A stretch of DNA of 64,000 bases from Carallia brachiata (lineage: Eukaryota; Streptophyta; Magnoliopsida; Malpighiales; Rhizophoraceae), in contig JADCRB010000018.1 of NCBI GenBank assembly GCA_021464245.1, forward strand, positions 1,557,107 through 1,621,106, read 5' to 3'. Position numbers and translations under genes: made by a program. Below the pieces are notes generated by a model. It was not told where the DNA came from. It made no database searches and saw only the letters and a list, made by a program, of their open reading frames with translations. Each line of letters begins with the position of its first letter. Within the stretch, counting starts at the first letter, position 1. This document shows positions 1 through 11,946 of this stretch, one piece after another.

Positions 1-3000
1 TGTAATGTATTACAAACAAAACAATTTTTTATTGAATTTGATATTTGAAATGTTTGAATTCTGAATATAATTATTTTTAGTAACAAACATTTCGTTCTAA
101 AATTTTAAAACTAAATGAATAAATTGAAAAAAGAGGGAAAATCGATCTGGGTCCGAATGATCAAGTAGACCAATTTAATTACTGCGAGGATCGGGTCAAT
201 AATTATGGTCCACGGAGCTTGCTTGCCTCCTCTCTACTGTTTCTTTGTCTCTAGCTAACCTCATATATAGGTTTTACTTTTTTTTTTAACAAAAAATAAA
301 AAAAAAATTAAACGTGATGTTTCATAATTTAAATAAAGGTGAGGTCTGACAATAAAAAATTAAAAAAACATTGTGATCTCGTACCTGTTATAAAGATCTT
401 AGATTCGCCATCGAATTATGGGATAATAGACAAAATGTCCTTTTTATTTGCTTAATTAGATTAATGGCGAAGAATTGCAAGATTCAATTTCAGGAATGAA
501 AAATGAACCAAAAAAATAAAAGAGAAACTATTTATTTATTTACTTATTTTCCTTTTCCAATGAACAAAAATGAATCTCATAACTTTAATTTTTTGAGTGA
601 CGCAACACTCACCTCCAATGAGCAAAAATGAATCTATTGGCCGATCGAGCCTTCCATATGATTCAAATGGAATCTGTACCGAATAACAGACATGCAAGAA
701 TAAAGCCAAGTGGGAAATTTTCAACATCTGTACAGGAACCGTTCGATTCCACACCCGCCATACGAGGTCAGTGACCTCGGGTCACCGAACACTTAATGAA
801 GAATGCAACTATCAACAGTGTACAAAGATTAATCTGTCGCGCTTTTCCTTTTCAGAGAAATCCAAACCCACAAAAAATTAGAAACAAGTCAGTGCTGGCG
901 TTTTCATATGCTATGTGTCTATGTGCTCCTCCCATTAACAGGCAAAACGACCAATGCGACAGGGAATGTCGTTTCGTGGACAAGCAATCACCAATCAAGC
1001 CAGCAGACAATGAAACAAGATAAATTAGCGAATAACAGAACAAAGATAAGGTAAAAATTATAATAAATCAATACAAAAGCACAAACAAATCCCTAGATTC
1101 CAAAAACTGAAAATTAGGGTTAGGTTCGAATCATATTTTTATGGTCGAATTTGGGTTGACCCATGAGGCCGGGTTACAATTTGACAACTCTACTCCAAAG
1201 ACACCTCCCTTTTTCCTTTTGGTTTATTGAAAAATTAATTGAATGGAAGAAATTCCAATTGCAAGAATCCAGTTCTAGCATATCCGAGAAATTTACCAAT
1301 CAGAATTAATCGATAAAAGTGAGGATGGCAGACTCTTTAGGCTTCCTTTGACTTTTGTAACATTTAAAAGATGATCAACATCAAGTTGAAGGTTCTAAAT
1401 TTATATTTTTATTAAAGTATTCGGTGAAATTAGACATATATTTTCAAAATTTACCCTTTTAGTAGGGGCACAACCCTCTTACTAGGATTGTAGGATACTC
1501 AACGTGTTTTTAATTTTTTGCCAAAAAAAAAAAGAACGATGACCGCATTAGGTTAATTAGGTTCTATAATAATGGGGTTCATCGCATGAAGCCATGTTTC
1601 TTTTCTGAACTTTTTTTTTTTTTGTTCATTTGTACTTTGTCGTGACTCCAGTGGCCTATATTATGCTGGCATGAATTGGGTTGGAATTTTGGTACAAATT
1701 TGTTGTGGATTCGAGCTGTCTTGCAACATTGGTAGTTTCGGATCAAAAAAAAAAAAAAAACATTGGTCGTTGATGTGCCTTCTCTTCGTTTCTTTTTTTT
1801 CCCTTTCCTTAATACAGCTTTAGATACACGCTAAGCTAAGGAATCCTGATCAATTTCAAAGCGTATTAAAAAAAAAACGAGGACCGTTGAGAAAGATGGA
1901 CTTAGCCGTCCTGCAACCTGAAATCATAGTTAGCTATGTTGGGTGGTTCTCAGAACGTTGGTCAAACTTTCTGTGACTTTCTTTGTGGATCGATAAGTTC
2001 ATTGGTTTCGCACGACACAACAAAATAACTCTCTACTTTTTATAAATCTTATATCTCTTTTCTAAGATTTGGATTCTTAATCATATTGTAAGATTTTTGC
2101 CCAACATAAAAGTCATGCTAAGAAACACACACACAAAAATACAGGGTTTACAAATATAATATAATTTACAGCTGTGATGTAGATCCGTTCTATCAATCCA
2201 TATGATTCTTTCAATATTTCTAAATTCACTCTGACAATGCATGTTTCAATGTCCCATTTAAACAAGATGCTTAAAATTGCACGTTTCACCTTGAAATTTG
2301 CTAAAATTTTCAATCTTTAAGCACCTAAACTCTTATAAATTTCAATCTTAAGGTTCGGATAGATAACAAGACATATAAAACAAACCATCCTTCTCTCTCT
2401 AAATTCTCCTTCTCTCTAAACTTTCTGATTTTACTTCAAAGGTTCACATCTCTTGGCGAACGGTAGAAGCTCTCCAACCACTACCGCCAGCCACCCCCTC
2501 CTCCAACCGCTCTTTTATCTCATTTCCTCTCCTCTCACTCTTTTTTTTCTCTCTTTCTTTCACATTCTATCTCTCTGTCCTCCTCTATTGAAACACCTTT
2601 CTCCTCCCCTGGCTTTTTCTTTTTTTTGTAGATCTAGCTCCGTAAAGATCACTCATGGCCTCCCCAGCACCATATCCTGACTCTTCTTTGGTCGAGCTAC
2701 CTTTTTGCCATTTCAATTACTGTCTCTGCCATTTTTTTTGGTGCGGGCACCGCCGTACTAGTCGCCGGTATTGCCATCTCCAAAATTGTCCTTATCATGG
2801 TGCCGACGTATCGGTAGCTGGCTTCGCCATTGGAGTTGGCTTCTACAGCTGTTGAAATGGGCGCCGCTGGTGCCACCTGCACTATTGCACTCTCTCCTAA
2901 CGTCGCTGCCTTCGCCGCTGCCCATATTGCTACCGCCATCGTCTTCCTTCGATGAGCGGGCCGCTGTGGTCGCCGTCACTGCCGCTGTTCAGGATCTCTT

Positions 3001-4502
3001 GTCTCTCTAGAATTTGTGGGGAAGGATTTTGCTACTTGTTGTTCAAATGAGTGTTCTGTTGTCATTTTTCTATAACCAGTATATTAGACTTTTAGGAAAT
3101 CGGTGCTAAAAATATTCTATTGATTTTTGTCATAAGTCTACCGAATTGCAGTGTTTGTTATCGGATGGCATATTTATTCAGTTGGATTATATCGAATTAA
3201 CTATTCATAATTAGTTAGATTTAATCACTGATCGATTTATATCCTTATTAGATAATTGGATTGTAACAGACTACATGCCTAATTTTTGGTTAATCTAACC
3301 TTATGAGATATAAGTCTATTGAGTCGTATCCTTTTCTTGTTTTATACAGGTATTTTTAATACCTTTATATCGGTCTTATGTATAATTTTTAAAAAATATT
3401 GATGAAACAATTTTTTTGTGTCACAAAAAAAAAAAAAAAAAAAGAGATGGATAACAAAGTCTATTTCCGGATGCCCAAGCTTGATGGACTCTGAGCACCA
3501 TTTACCATATTGAGAAAAAGCTTTGCACGATGGAAAGTAGAAAAGGATTGAGAAAAGCTTATTATTACAAAGACTTGTTAACCATAACATTAATTTCATC
3601 ATATCTCTTCTGTATAATTGTTGACTCTACTAAAAATTAAGAAACACGTAATCATGATGAATAGGGACGCGGTTAGCCCCTTGCGATTGAGAAGATATTT
3701 ACAGTTTTCTTTTTTTTTTTTTAGGAATATTTAGAGTCTTTAAATGCATACAAATATTGTACATTATGGCTTTTTAGTTCGAACTGGATAATTTTCATGG
3801 CTTTACCAATCCAATCCATAACTCATAATTTTTTCAAATGACAGATCCACAATCAATCCGCTGGATTAATCAATTTACATTATATATGCTAAACTAGACT
3901 TTATTAGCCAAATTTACATACACTCTATTAATATTAAGCACACGTCCACCGAAAAAATTCAAATCAATAATCCATCACTGTTATAGAATATGGAGTCGCT
4001 CTCAAAATTTTTCCTATTGAATTTCAGTAAACAAAATATTACAACTATAACATCAAATTGAAGTATTATATACACAGTAGCTTGGAAAAAAAAAAAAATT
4101 ATGCACGCAGTTTGGTTTGAACGGTTTTTATGATTATCCCATGCATAATCACATGAATATATAATTTTTTTTAAGTTATAAGAGAGACTGAAACGCCGTA
4201 AACAGAGAATAAAATCATAAAAATCAAACACGAGAGACTAAAAACTCTCAATAGATACTAAAAACACATGAATTTCTTTATTTGGGTGGAGAGTATTATT
4301 ACAGACATGATACAACATTAGACCAATTATCTCACACAAATCCACACTCTGGACAACTAAATTTAGGGACTGCTATATAGAACATTTTCACTTCTTTATT
4401 GAAAAAAAGTGGTGTGTGACTCATTCCCATGAATTAATGCATTTGCCTATAAAAATTGCCTTCACACAATTACAAGAGTTGGGAGCTGATTATTCCTCAA
4501 TT
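1..4502. other. Gene-free AT-rich stretch downstream of FUL
   Basis: I see no gene with a recognisable product here. The stretch holds many A and T homopolymers. A compact GC-richer island at 2450-3010 is listed separately. The last few hundred bases before 4503 are probably the 3' UTR and flank of the minus-strand MADS-box gene. Short open frames occur on both strands but have no familiar domain and are interrupted quickly. Confidence 0.6.
2450..3010 (+). other. GC-richer island with overlapping short frames, unidentified
   Basis: A pyrimidine-rich leader (about 2390-2640) runs into about 350 bases that are clearly richer in G, C and CpG than the surroundings. Short frames are open on both strands at the same place: 66-79 codons on plus and 73-80 codons on minus. 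None matches a family I recognise. One plus-strand frame reads as an alanine/valine-rich hydrophobic stretch, but it is broken by a stop. It may be a decayed gene or transposable-element piece. It is listed because its composition stands out, not because a product can be named. Confidence 0.3.
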
Positions 4503-6973
4503 TTAATTCTCATGCCGGCTGACCATCCACGCAGGCAGGAGTGTGTTCGCTCTTTCCTGGGTCGGAGTTGCTTCATCCTCACCTGCATTGCCTCTTGCTG
4601 ACGAGTAGTTACAGCTGAAGCAGCATCACATAAAGAGTGATCAGACACTTAAGTATTATCTTGTTAATTAGACGGTGTCCAGCAAAAATGCAAAGGATCC
4701 CCGCGGACCTTGGCGTATATGTGTGTGCGCGCGTGAGCGAGTGCAAGAGAAAGAGAGAAACCTTATGTTTAAGGTATGCATTGGAGGTGGAATAAGCGCA
4801 GATGCACAATCTAACTCATGATTTTGTTGCTCCCAGTTTGCCTGGTGTGCCATCTCCTTTTCCTTTCTCTTTTCCTTTTCCTTTACCTAGATATTGCTCA
4901 AAATATTTTAGGTCATGGGAAAATGACACTTAGCTTAGCAGATTTTTCTGCGTAGAAAAGTTTCACCTTCTTTGCGAGCTGATTGTTTTGCTCCTGCAAT
5001 GCCCTATCCTGTAAAGAACAACAAATAGTTGACCTAAGAATGACTAAAATTTTTTTGTACTATATGTACAATACATTATTTATTTCTAAGCTTTGATACC
5101 CAATCGGTATCGAACAGATGGAGGGCAGCTACAATAATTTCACATCAATCTTAATTATTATATACATGACATCTATTGCATATTAATCTTAACTCATTTA
5201 TACATAAGCTTAATAATCAAGTTTAACCATTATACACATAATACTAATTTTTAAAAAATAATAAAAAATTGAGTGAACCTGCGTGAACCCCTATTTCAGA
5301 CCCTGTCCAACTATCAATTTTGTTAAATTTATTGCGATGCATGGTCCGAAAATGGATTCGTGCATTAAGGAGATTACCTTCTTCTGCAGCTCCGAAATGG
5401 ATTCGCACATCAGTTGGTTCTACACATGAAATTAATTAGTACCACGAATTATATCTTCTTACTCATGGTGCAAACGGCACGATGATTTACCTTTCTTGAC
5501 CTTATTTGTTTAAGAGCAGAATCAAGCTGTTGCTCCAAACTTTGAAGCTCTTTAAGGCTCAAGGAGTCCAGATCTTGCCCCATGAAATGCCTACCAAGCA
5601 AAAGGGCGAGTTAGTAAATGGCCGTTTCTTCCATTTTAAAGTTGTTCAAGAGGAATATATTTTTGCCTAGTACTTTCGGTTTCTTTCCAGAACCTCCATT
5701 CTAGCCTTGAGCTTCGCATGTTCCAGAGTCCAGCTAACCTGCACAACTAAAATTTGCTGAACTTTCTAGTAATCACGGATCCGAAAATTGGACAGACAAA
5801 ACACATATACACGAATTAATGAAAAAACAATGTTATGCGCCGAAATCAACCGTTCCGACTTCAAACCATTCAACATCAATCTTGTGATTAATGGAATATA
5901 TAAACCATTGTACTACTGCATTTGTTATTCGTTGAAGGTGATGACGTACGTTTGTTTCAGTCTCGGTTGCAAGAGGCTGCCTCTCAGCATAAGAATATCT
6001 CTCGTACCGTTCAAGTATCCTTTCCATGCTGCCAAAACATAGAAGTAATGTAAACATACAAGTAAAGGACCTGCCCTGTCTTAAACTGGAATCTCTTCGG
6101 GGGCAAAATTGGTATTATGTGAAAAAAAAAAAAAAAACCGAACAAATGCTTCCAGTAGCCATGGACATGAACTTCCACATGTGAAGCTAGTGTTTCCTAG
6201 GTCAGAAAAAACTCCCAAAATCATATAAGAGTGACCCTAGGACAAGCCAGACCGTAAAACGGACTATTTATTCAGGCATATAAATTCCTCCAATCAAAAC
6301 CCTTCTAATTCTTGTATTAGACGAAGACTTTGGTTAAGACCCAAAAAGCCAAAACCTCCTTGCAGATTTGTGAATGAGCAAAATGCATGTGCGCAATGTA
6401 ACCTCTCCACTTTCCACATTTTCATGGCTATATAGGTCCCCAACGAAGACAAAAAAATAAAAATAAAAACACACCAAATGTACGTGGAGCTGAGAAAGAT
6501 CTAAATTAAAGAAGCACAATCCAAGTTCCACAATCAACAATTTTGAAAGCTGAAACTCAATTAATGATGGGATAGAGAGATTGTATAATCAAACCCCACC
6601 CCAAAAAAATCTCCAATAAGTGGAAACCATTTACATTATCTTTCATTAATTCACAGTTTCCAATTATCTATGCTTTGTGTCTCTCTCTCTCTTTCTTTGT
6701 TAGTACTAAAAAAGCTGCTGATTATGGTTTGTGCATGAAATCAACAGAAAAAGCCACCAACATAGTGTACAGACACCAGGTGTTTTTAGTTTTTACCATA
6801 CATGAACAGTCTGACAAATCTGAAAGCAAAAGTAAACAGATACATAATAAAGCAATACTTGGTTTTTTTTTTTTTTTTTTGCCCCTTTCTTTCTTAATTA
6901 CTACACATTTTCGCTTGGAAAAATAAGCAGTAAGGGAAGAAGCAAAGAAAATCAAGAACCATTTTTGCTCCTC

Positions 6974-7004
<31 letters not shown>

Positions 7005-7248
7005 CATGATATAAAAATAAGGAAAAAAATATTTATGTATGTATGGCGATAATTCGTGCGTACGAGGAATCAGAGGAGTATTCAAAGAGCTTCCCTTTAC
7101 TGGAGAAGACAATCAAAGCAACCTCAGCATCACAAAGCACAGAGATCTCGCGGGCTTTCTTCAACAAACCTGAACGTCTCTTTGAAAACGTCACTTGCCT
7201 ATTGATCTTGTTCTCGATTCTCTTTAACTGAACCCTACCCCTCCCCAT
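4503..7248 (-). CDS. FUL: MADS-box transcription factor, FRUITFULL/AGL8-like (euFUL clade), 8 exons
   Basis: Type II MIKC MADS-box factor of the AP1/FUL group; in other eudicots it acts in the nucleus in meristem identity, flowering and fruit development. Exons on the minus strand: 7064-7248, 5950-6028, 5674-5738, 5491-5590, 5378-5419, 4967-5008, 4762-4886, 4503-4614. All have GT-AG borders and join in phase to 249 codons plus stop. The first exon encodes the MADS domain (starts [20 protein letters not shown]). Exons 2-6 encode the I region and K domain, including two 42-base exons. The last exon ends [14 protein letters not shown], carrying the LPAWMV motif typical of FUL rather than euAP1 proteins. 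I chose the ATG at 7248, directly before GRG; an in-frame start codon three codons upstream (7257) is not conserved. Intron 1 is about 1 kb. The splice model is inferred by eye. Confidence 0.92.
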
Positions 7249-7451
7249 TTTTCTCAACTCTCTCTCTTAACTCTTCAATTTTTCTTTATTTTTTTTACTA
7301 TAAATTTAGCACTTTATTATTATATAATATATCTAAGGAACTTAAGAAGAAAAACCCACCAAGAATTACTAAAAATAGAAGTGGAAAAATCAACAAAGGA
7401 AGAAGCTTTATGCATTTGACTATTCAGAATAGAAGCCAAGAAAGTTATAGT

Positions 7452-7456
<5 letters not shown>

Positions 7457-7483
<27 letters not shown>

Positions 7484-7508
7484 AAACACACACACACACA
7501 CACACACA
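7457..7508. repeat. Compound (CT)n-(CA)n microsatellite upstream of FUL
   Basis: A run of about 13 CT units (7458-7483) is followed at once by about 12 CA/AC units (7484-7508), then more CT. On the FUL strand it lies 209-260 bases before the ATG, probably in the 5' UTR or core promoter. Its length is likely to vary between individuals. Confidence 0.9.
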
Positions 7509-7581
7509 GTCTCTCTCTTAATTGCTGTGTTTTTGGGTTTCTTTCAGACAGCCAGGCCTACATAGATCTATGATATTTATG

Positions 7582-7594
7582 CGTACATGCGTAC
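7582..7594. promoter_or_regulatory. Paired CGTAC motifs (SBP/SPL-binding core) upstream of FUL
   Basis: Two CGTAC motifs lie at 7582-7586 and 7590-7594 in the string GCGTACATGCGTACATG. GTAC is the known core bound by SBP-domain (SPL) proteins and is palindromic, so either strand can be read. The pair lies about 335-345 bases upstream of the FUL ATG. SPL activation of FUL/AP1 genes is established in Arabidopsis; binding here is inference. Short motifs occur by chance, but two copies 8 bases apart are less usual. Confidence 0.45.
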
Positions 7595-7802
7595 ATGGGG
7601 GAGGAAAGGGACTGTTAGAAAGGTAATATAATAAAAATGGAAAATTTTGAATCTGCCTTAGAAAAATTAGCGGTTTTGATGGCGGAACATTGGTGGTATT
7701 GGAAAACAAAGGTGGTCTCGTCAAATGGGTTGTCGATCTTTGATTGGTCGGGAGTGGGCCTCTTCTTTGCCTTATGGCTTCCTCCAAGTCCACCGTGCTA
7801 AT

Positions 7803-8373
7803 AGAGTTTCACGATAGTCGATACGTTTAATAAAAATTTATAGCTCTACTTCATAAAAATTTGGCACAATTTCACTCTTCTAATTAAAAGAGTAATTCAC
7901 AAGATTAAATTTAAAATTTATTTAATAAATAAATAGAATCTAAAATAGGTTAAGTTTGACTTGATTAAATTCGTGAATAAGTAAGTTAAAATTTATTTTA
8001 TATAAACTCATTTAATATATATAAAAATAATTTATTATACTAATTTTTTAAATTGTATATTATATGTATTTATATTTATATTAGAATTAAATATTTTTTT
8101 ATTAGTTAATTTTATTTAAATAAAGTTTGTTTTTTTTATTTTATATATAATGATAAAATTTTTTAATTTTAATTACTTTGTTAATATTATAAAATTAAAT
8201 AATACAGTTCATTAAATACTTAAAGTTTAGCTCGATAATAATAAGCTTGATTAAAATTTAACTTATTTTTAAATGATACTAACACCAAATTTTATTTTTA
8301 AATTTATTTAATAAACAAGCCAATAGTCAAATTTGAGAAAATTTAATTGGACTTGATTCATTTACAGTTCTAA
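7803..8373. mobile_element. Decayed MITE related to the 35.3-36.3 kb element
   Basis: This AT-rich stretch aligns by eye along its length with the element at 35344-36293. The left end matches in the order terminal block, 'GTCGATACG', then a spacer. The right half shares 'ATACAGTTC', 'ATGATACT' and 'TTTAATAAACAAGCC', and the end TTTACAGTTCTA corresponds to TTTGCAGCCCTA. Most differences are C-to-T or G-to-A, as expected from long-term cytosine methylation and deamination. No clear target-site duplication remains. It begins about 555 bases upstream of the FUL ATG. Confidence 0.65.
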
Positions 8374-11300
8374 CTATTATCATCCGCTGACAATCATGTG
8401 GATTCGGGGGGGCCTTTGGGATGGCATTACTTTAGTTATGGGAAAACTTTGGTCCCAACAAAAAAACAAAATTCAGTAATAGCAATAGAAATTGAAGGAA
8501 TTCTATATAAGCATGTAATAATAAGTATAAAATTAATACTTAAGATCTTAATTATTGAATTATAAAAAATATATTAAATTTAAAAAATAGATAAATCGAC
8601 AGATTAAATGTGTGTTCTAAATTTCGTACTTACACAATCGTGTCTTAAAATAAATGCTTTTTTTGATGAAATTGTTGAAAGAATTATTGAACTTAAAAAA
8701 AAATAGTTTGAGTTTTATAAATGCTCCGATAACGTTGACTAATTTCATAAGATTTACTTTTTTACAAGTTTAATATAAATAATTTGACTTATTTCACGTA
8801 TTAACGATCTAATACGTTCTTCTCTATTAAATCTGTAAGGTATCACCTGTATTCACCTACTTTTACCTCTATTTACTTATTTACCTCCATTTGCCTATTT
8901 TGTTTAACCAAAAAATAAAATAATCGTATGAACTTCTAAATAATCTATGTACTTGTCGCATGTTTTTGGACGTGTTGTTACCAACTTCAAGTCGTTTGTA
9001 ATAGTTATGACATCATATCGTTTTTTATTTTTTGTTTATTTTTTGTTTTCTTCCTTTAATTTAATTAATTATATTCTAATCTTTTCTTTTCTCTGTGTTT
9101 TTCTCCTAAGTTCTGTTTCTCTCACGTATGTTTGCTTTTTCGCTGGTAAACACTAAATTTGATGTGCTTGGATCGAGCGGCCGCAGAATCTGTCTGACGG
9201 CGCCTATTTATTTTTACTCTTTATACAAGTCTAATATACGGTTTAAATGGAAGGAAATTATTACTTAGAAAAATTTATTTAAGTATATGAGAGATATAAG
9301 AGAGTAAGAGACTTGAATTAATTAACGTTTTTTCTCGTTGTCTTCTTGTATTCTATCATGTACCTCAATATATATTTCTGTGCAGTGACACTTTTGTAGA
9401 AATATGTGTAAAAAAATTGCTTGGTGGAGGGTGATCACTTAAATCATATGAATTTAAAAAATTGTTAGGATATATTCATGTAATACATTATTAATAAGAT
9501 GAATATAATTACCAACCTATACTATTCTACTGATTTTTTTTAATTTTTGAATCAAATTAGTTTTTTTAGTAGGAAAATCTTTCTTGGATATAAATTTCTT
9601 GGATTCATTTAGATAAAAAAAAAATTATACAACATGTAAAATATTTTATACTACACAAACAACATTTTCAACAACTTAAGAAAGAGTTATAGTGATATAA
9701 TAGATATTTATGTAAAATCTCTTCATATGGTAGAAAATGTTTTTTTTTGTGTAATTTAAAATTTAAAATTTTGTATATAACACAAAATTCTTTTGAATCC
9801 AAATAAATTCATGAGATTTTGTATTAGAGTAGTCAGCCTTTTTCATAATTAAAAAAAAAAGCTCGTTAAAGCATAAAAGCCTACACACCACGGCCGTAGG
9901 GGCCAAGCCCTGCATTAGTCTAAGTGAAATCACTTATCCAACTTTTCAATCAAAATAACCGATATCACCTCCTAAGCTCACTTGGGAACCCGCGAGCATC
10001 TGGTACATTTTCTAGATTACATATCGAAGACCAATTCCATACCCAGCCCCTCGCCTTATACGTTAATCCAATCGAGTTAAAGACTAGTTCTCATACATAA
10101 ATATGTAAACTGGAAAATAAAAGGAAATATCAATAACACCTAAGGTAAGAGATTAGCAATAAGTCGATATATCTTCATGCATGTGACTTAAGTTTAAATT
10201 CCTGCACTCGCACTCTTCCCTGACAAATAAAAAATGGGTGTTAGCTTCAGTCAAGTAACATGAAGTGTAGAGTTAGGTTCCATATTGTGGTAATTGATGA
10301 GGTCACTTAGGGTAAAGCCTTATTTGGTCTCTTCAGTGTTCGAGCAGAAAGTCTGGAGATAGTTAAATAAGAACAACAATGCGGTCCTCTTGTCTCAGTT
10401 TCAGATGCAATATATCAATACTCTATTTTTTGCTCAAGGAGTATATATATCTCAATTAGTGCATGTTTGCTATGATCAACTACACTTGGGAAAATAAAAA
10501 TTGGAATCGTTTTACACAATTCTCAATTTCTTCAATATGATCAACGTTTGTGATATGCGCTCGTACCACAATAGAAGAGACATTCTATTAACAATTTCTT
10601 GGTTTTAAGTTTAAGATCTGGTGTCCCGTCGTTATATGGTATTAAAAGGACTAAAGTAACACAATATAAATTGATGAATTTTGATTTTTCAAAAAGCAAA
10701 AATAAATTGATGATCATTTTTTAGCTACCTTGACAATTATATTTTCTATAACAATTAATTCTTTACAGACAAGTCATGGTTATTAATACGGATTCTACTG
10801 CCTCGATTCTCACTTATTTATTGAAATGCATCTAAAGAAATTTGATTCGAGTGTATAATTCATACAACTTGCAGTTAGCGTTTAACACAACTCACACTGT
10901 TTCAATCTCGCCTCTAGGCTGGCCACACATACATAGTTTACCATGACTACCAATCATCAACTTCGAAAAGTGATTAGTTCACTTACAATAAAGTCATGAC
11001 CTTTTTCAGATTTACTACGAAATAAAATTCAATCTTTTTTGGGGAAAAATTTTTCTAAGAAAATTATGATCCCTTTCCCTAAAGTGACGGAGACTTTAAA
11101 CTAATAAGGTGGGATCCCTGCTTGGAAGTTGGGTACAATCGAAACAATACATCCTACATCGATTCTTTCTGGTCATGATCGTTGCTCCCATTGGTCTAAA
11201 GATTTATTGGGAACCTAGTGCCCGGAAGGGGTCCACGTTTCTCGTGGGCTTGATGCTTCTTCACAATTTTTTTTTTGTATGAAAAAAAAAATTAAGTATA

Positions 11301-11732
11301 GTGTTTCACAGTTATAAAATATTATGATTTTTATATAAAAAATACAAATAATTGATATTTACAACATTCATCGTATTAGGAGATGGACTTTAAATTTAAT
11401 CTCATTTCTTAATTCTAATAAAATTTAAATTTGTAATTTTTTACATAAATCCAAACTTTTTTAATCAATTGAAACCACACAAAACAAAAACGGTGGTTGC
11501 TTCTTCATAATTAACATATCCTATCAAAGTCGTTTTAAGACTATTTGGTTCTTTACACGAAAACATACGAAGTGGATGCTATTGTTGGATTTGGTAGCTG
11601 CTGCTGTGCAGCACTTGTCATTGTCAATGACCGATGCAGAGCGAGTACAGGCATTGGCTGTCAAACGCTAGCCCATATGCCAGATTTGCTTGGAGAGCAG
11701 CAGCTACAGAGAGAGGCGTTCAAACGATGCTT
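8374..11732. other. Gene-free AT-rich stretch
   Basis: No gene recognised. It is AT-rich with short low-complexity tracts. A less AT-rich patch lies at about 9880-10080, and a tRNA-like patch at about 10140-10215 could be an old SINE, but neither can be classified. Confidence 0.5.
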
Positions 11733-11946
11733 TGGTGTAATCGGCGCTAGATTGTTTCGTACCATTGTATATTGTTTTTTTTTGTTTTTTTACCTCTAAT
11801 AAAATTATTGCAGTTCTACCATCAACAAGTATGGATTCGGAAACTATGGTTTGATGTAATCTGCACTAGATTGTTCCGTACCGTTGTATATTTTTTTTTA
11901 CTTTTAATAAAATTATTGCACGTCTATCATCAACAAGTATGGATGC
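11733..11946. repeat. Diverged tandem duplication, unit about 118 bases
   Basis: Two copies share, in order, a 'TAATC-GC-CTAGATTGTT' block, 'CGTACC-TTGTATATT', a T-rich tract, 'AATAAAATTATTGCA' and 'ATCAACAAGTATGGAT'. Copy 1 is about 11733-11837 and copy 2 about 11851-11946. The upstream 84-codon frame (11545-11799) ends within copy 1 and has no recognised domain. It is probably a remnant of a repetitive element. Confidence 0.6.

Noticed and set aside
7249..7257. FUL start codon three codons upstream of 7248
   Set aside because: MADS proteins begin at MGRG; the upstream in-frame ATG is not a conserved start, though it cannot be excluded.
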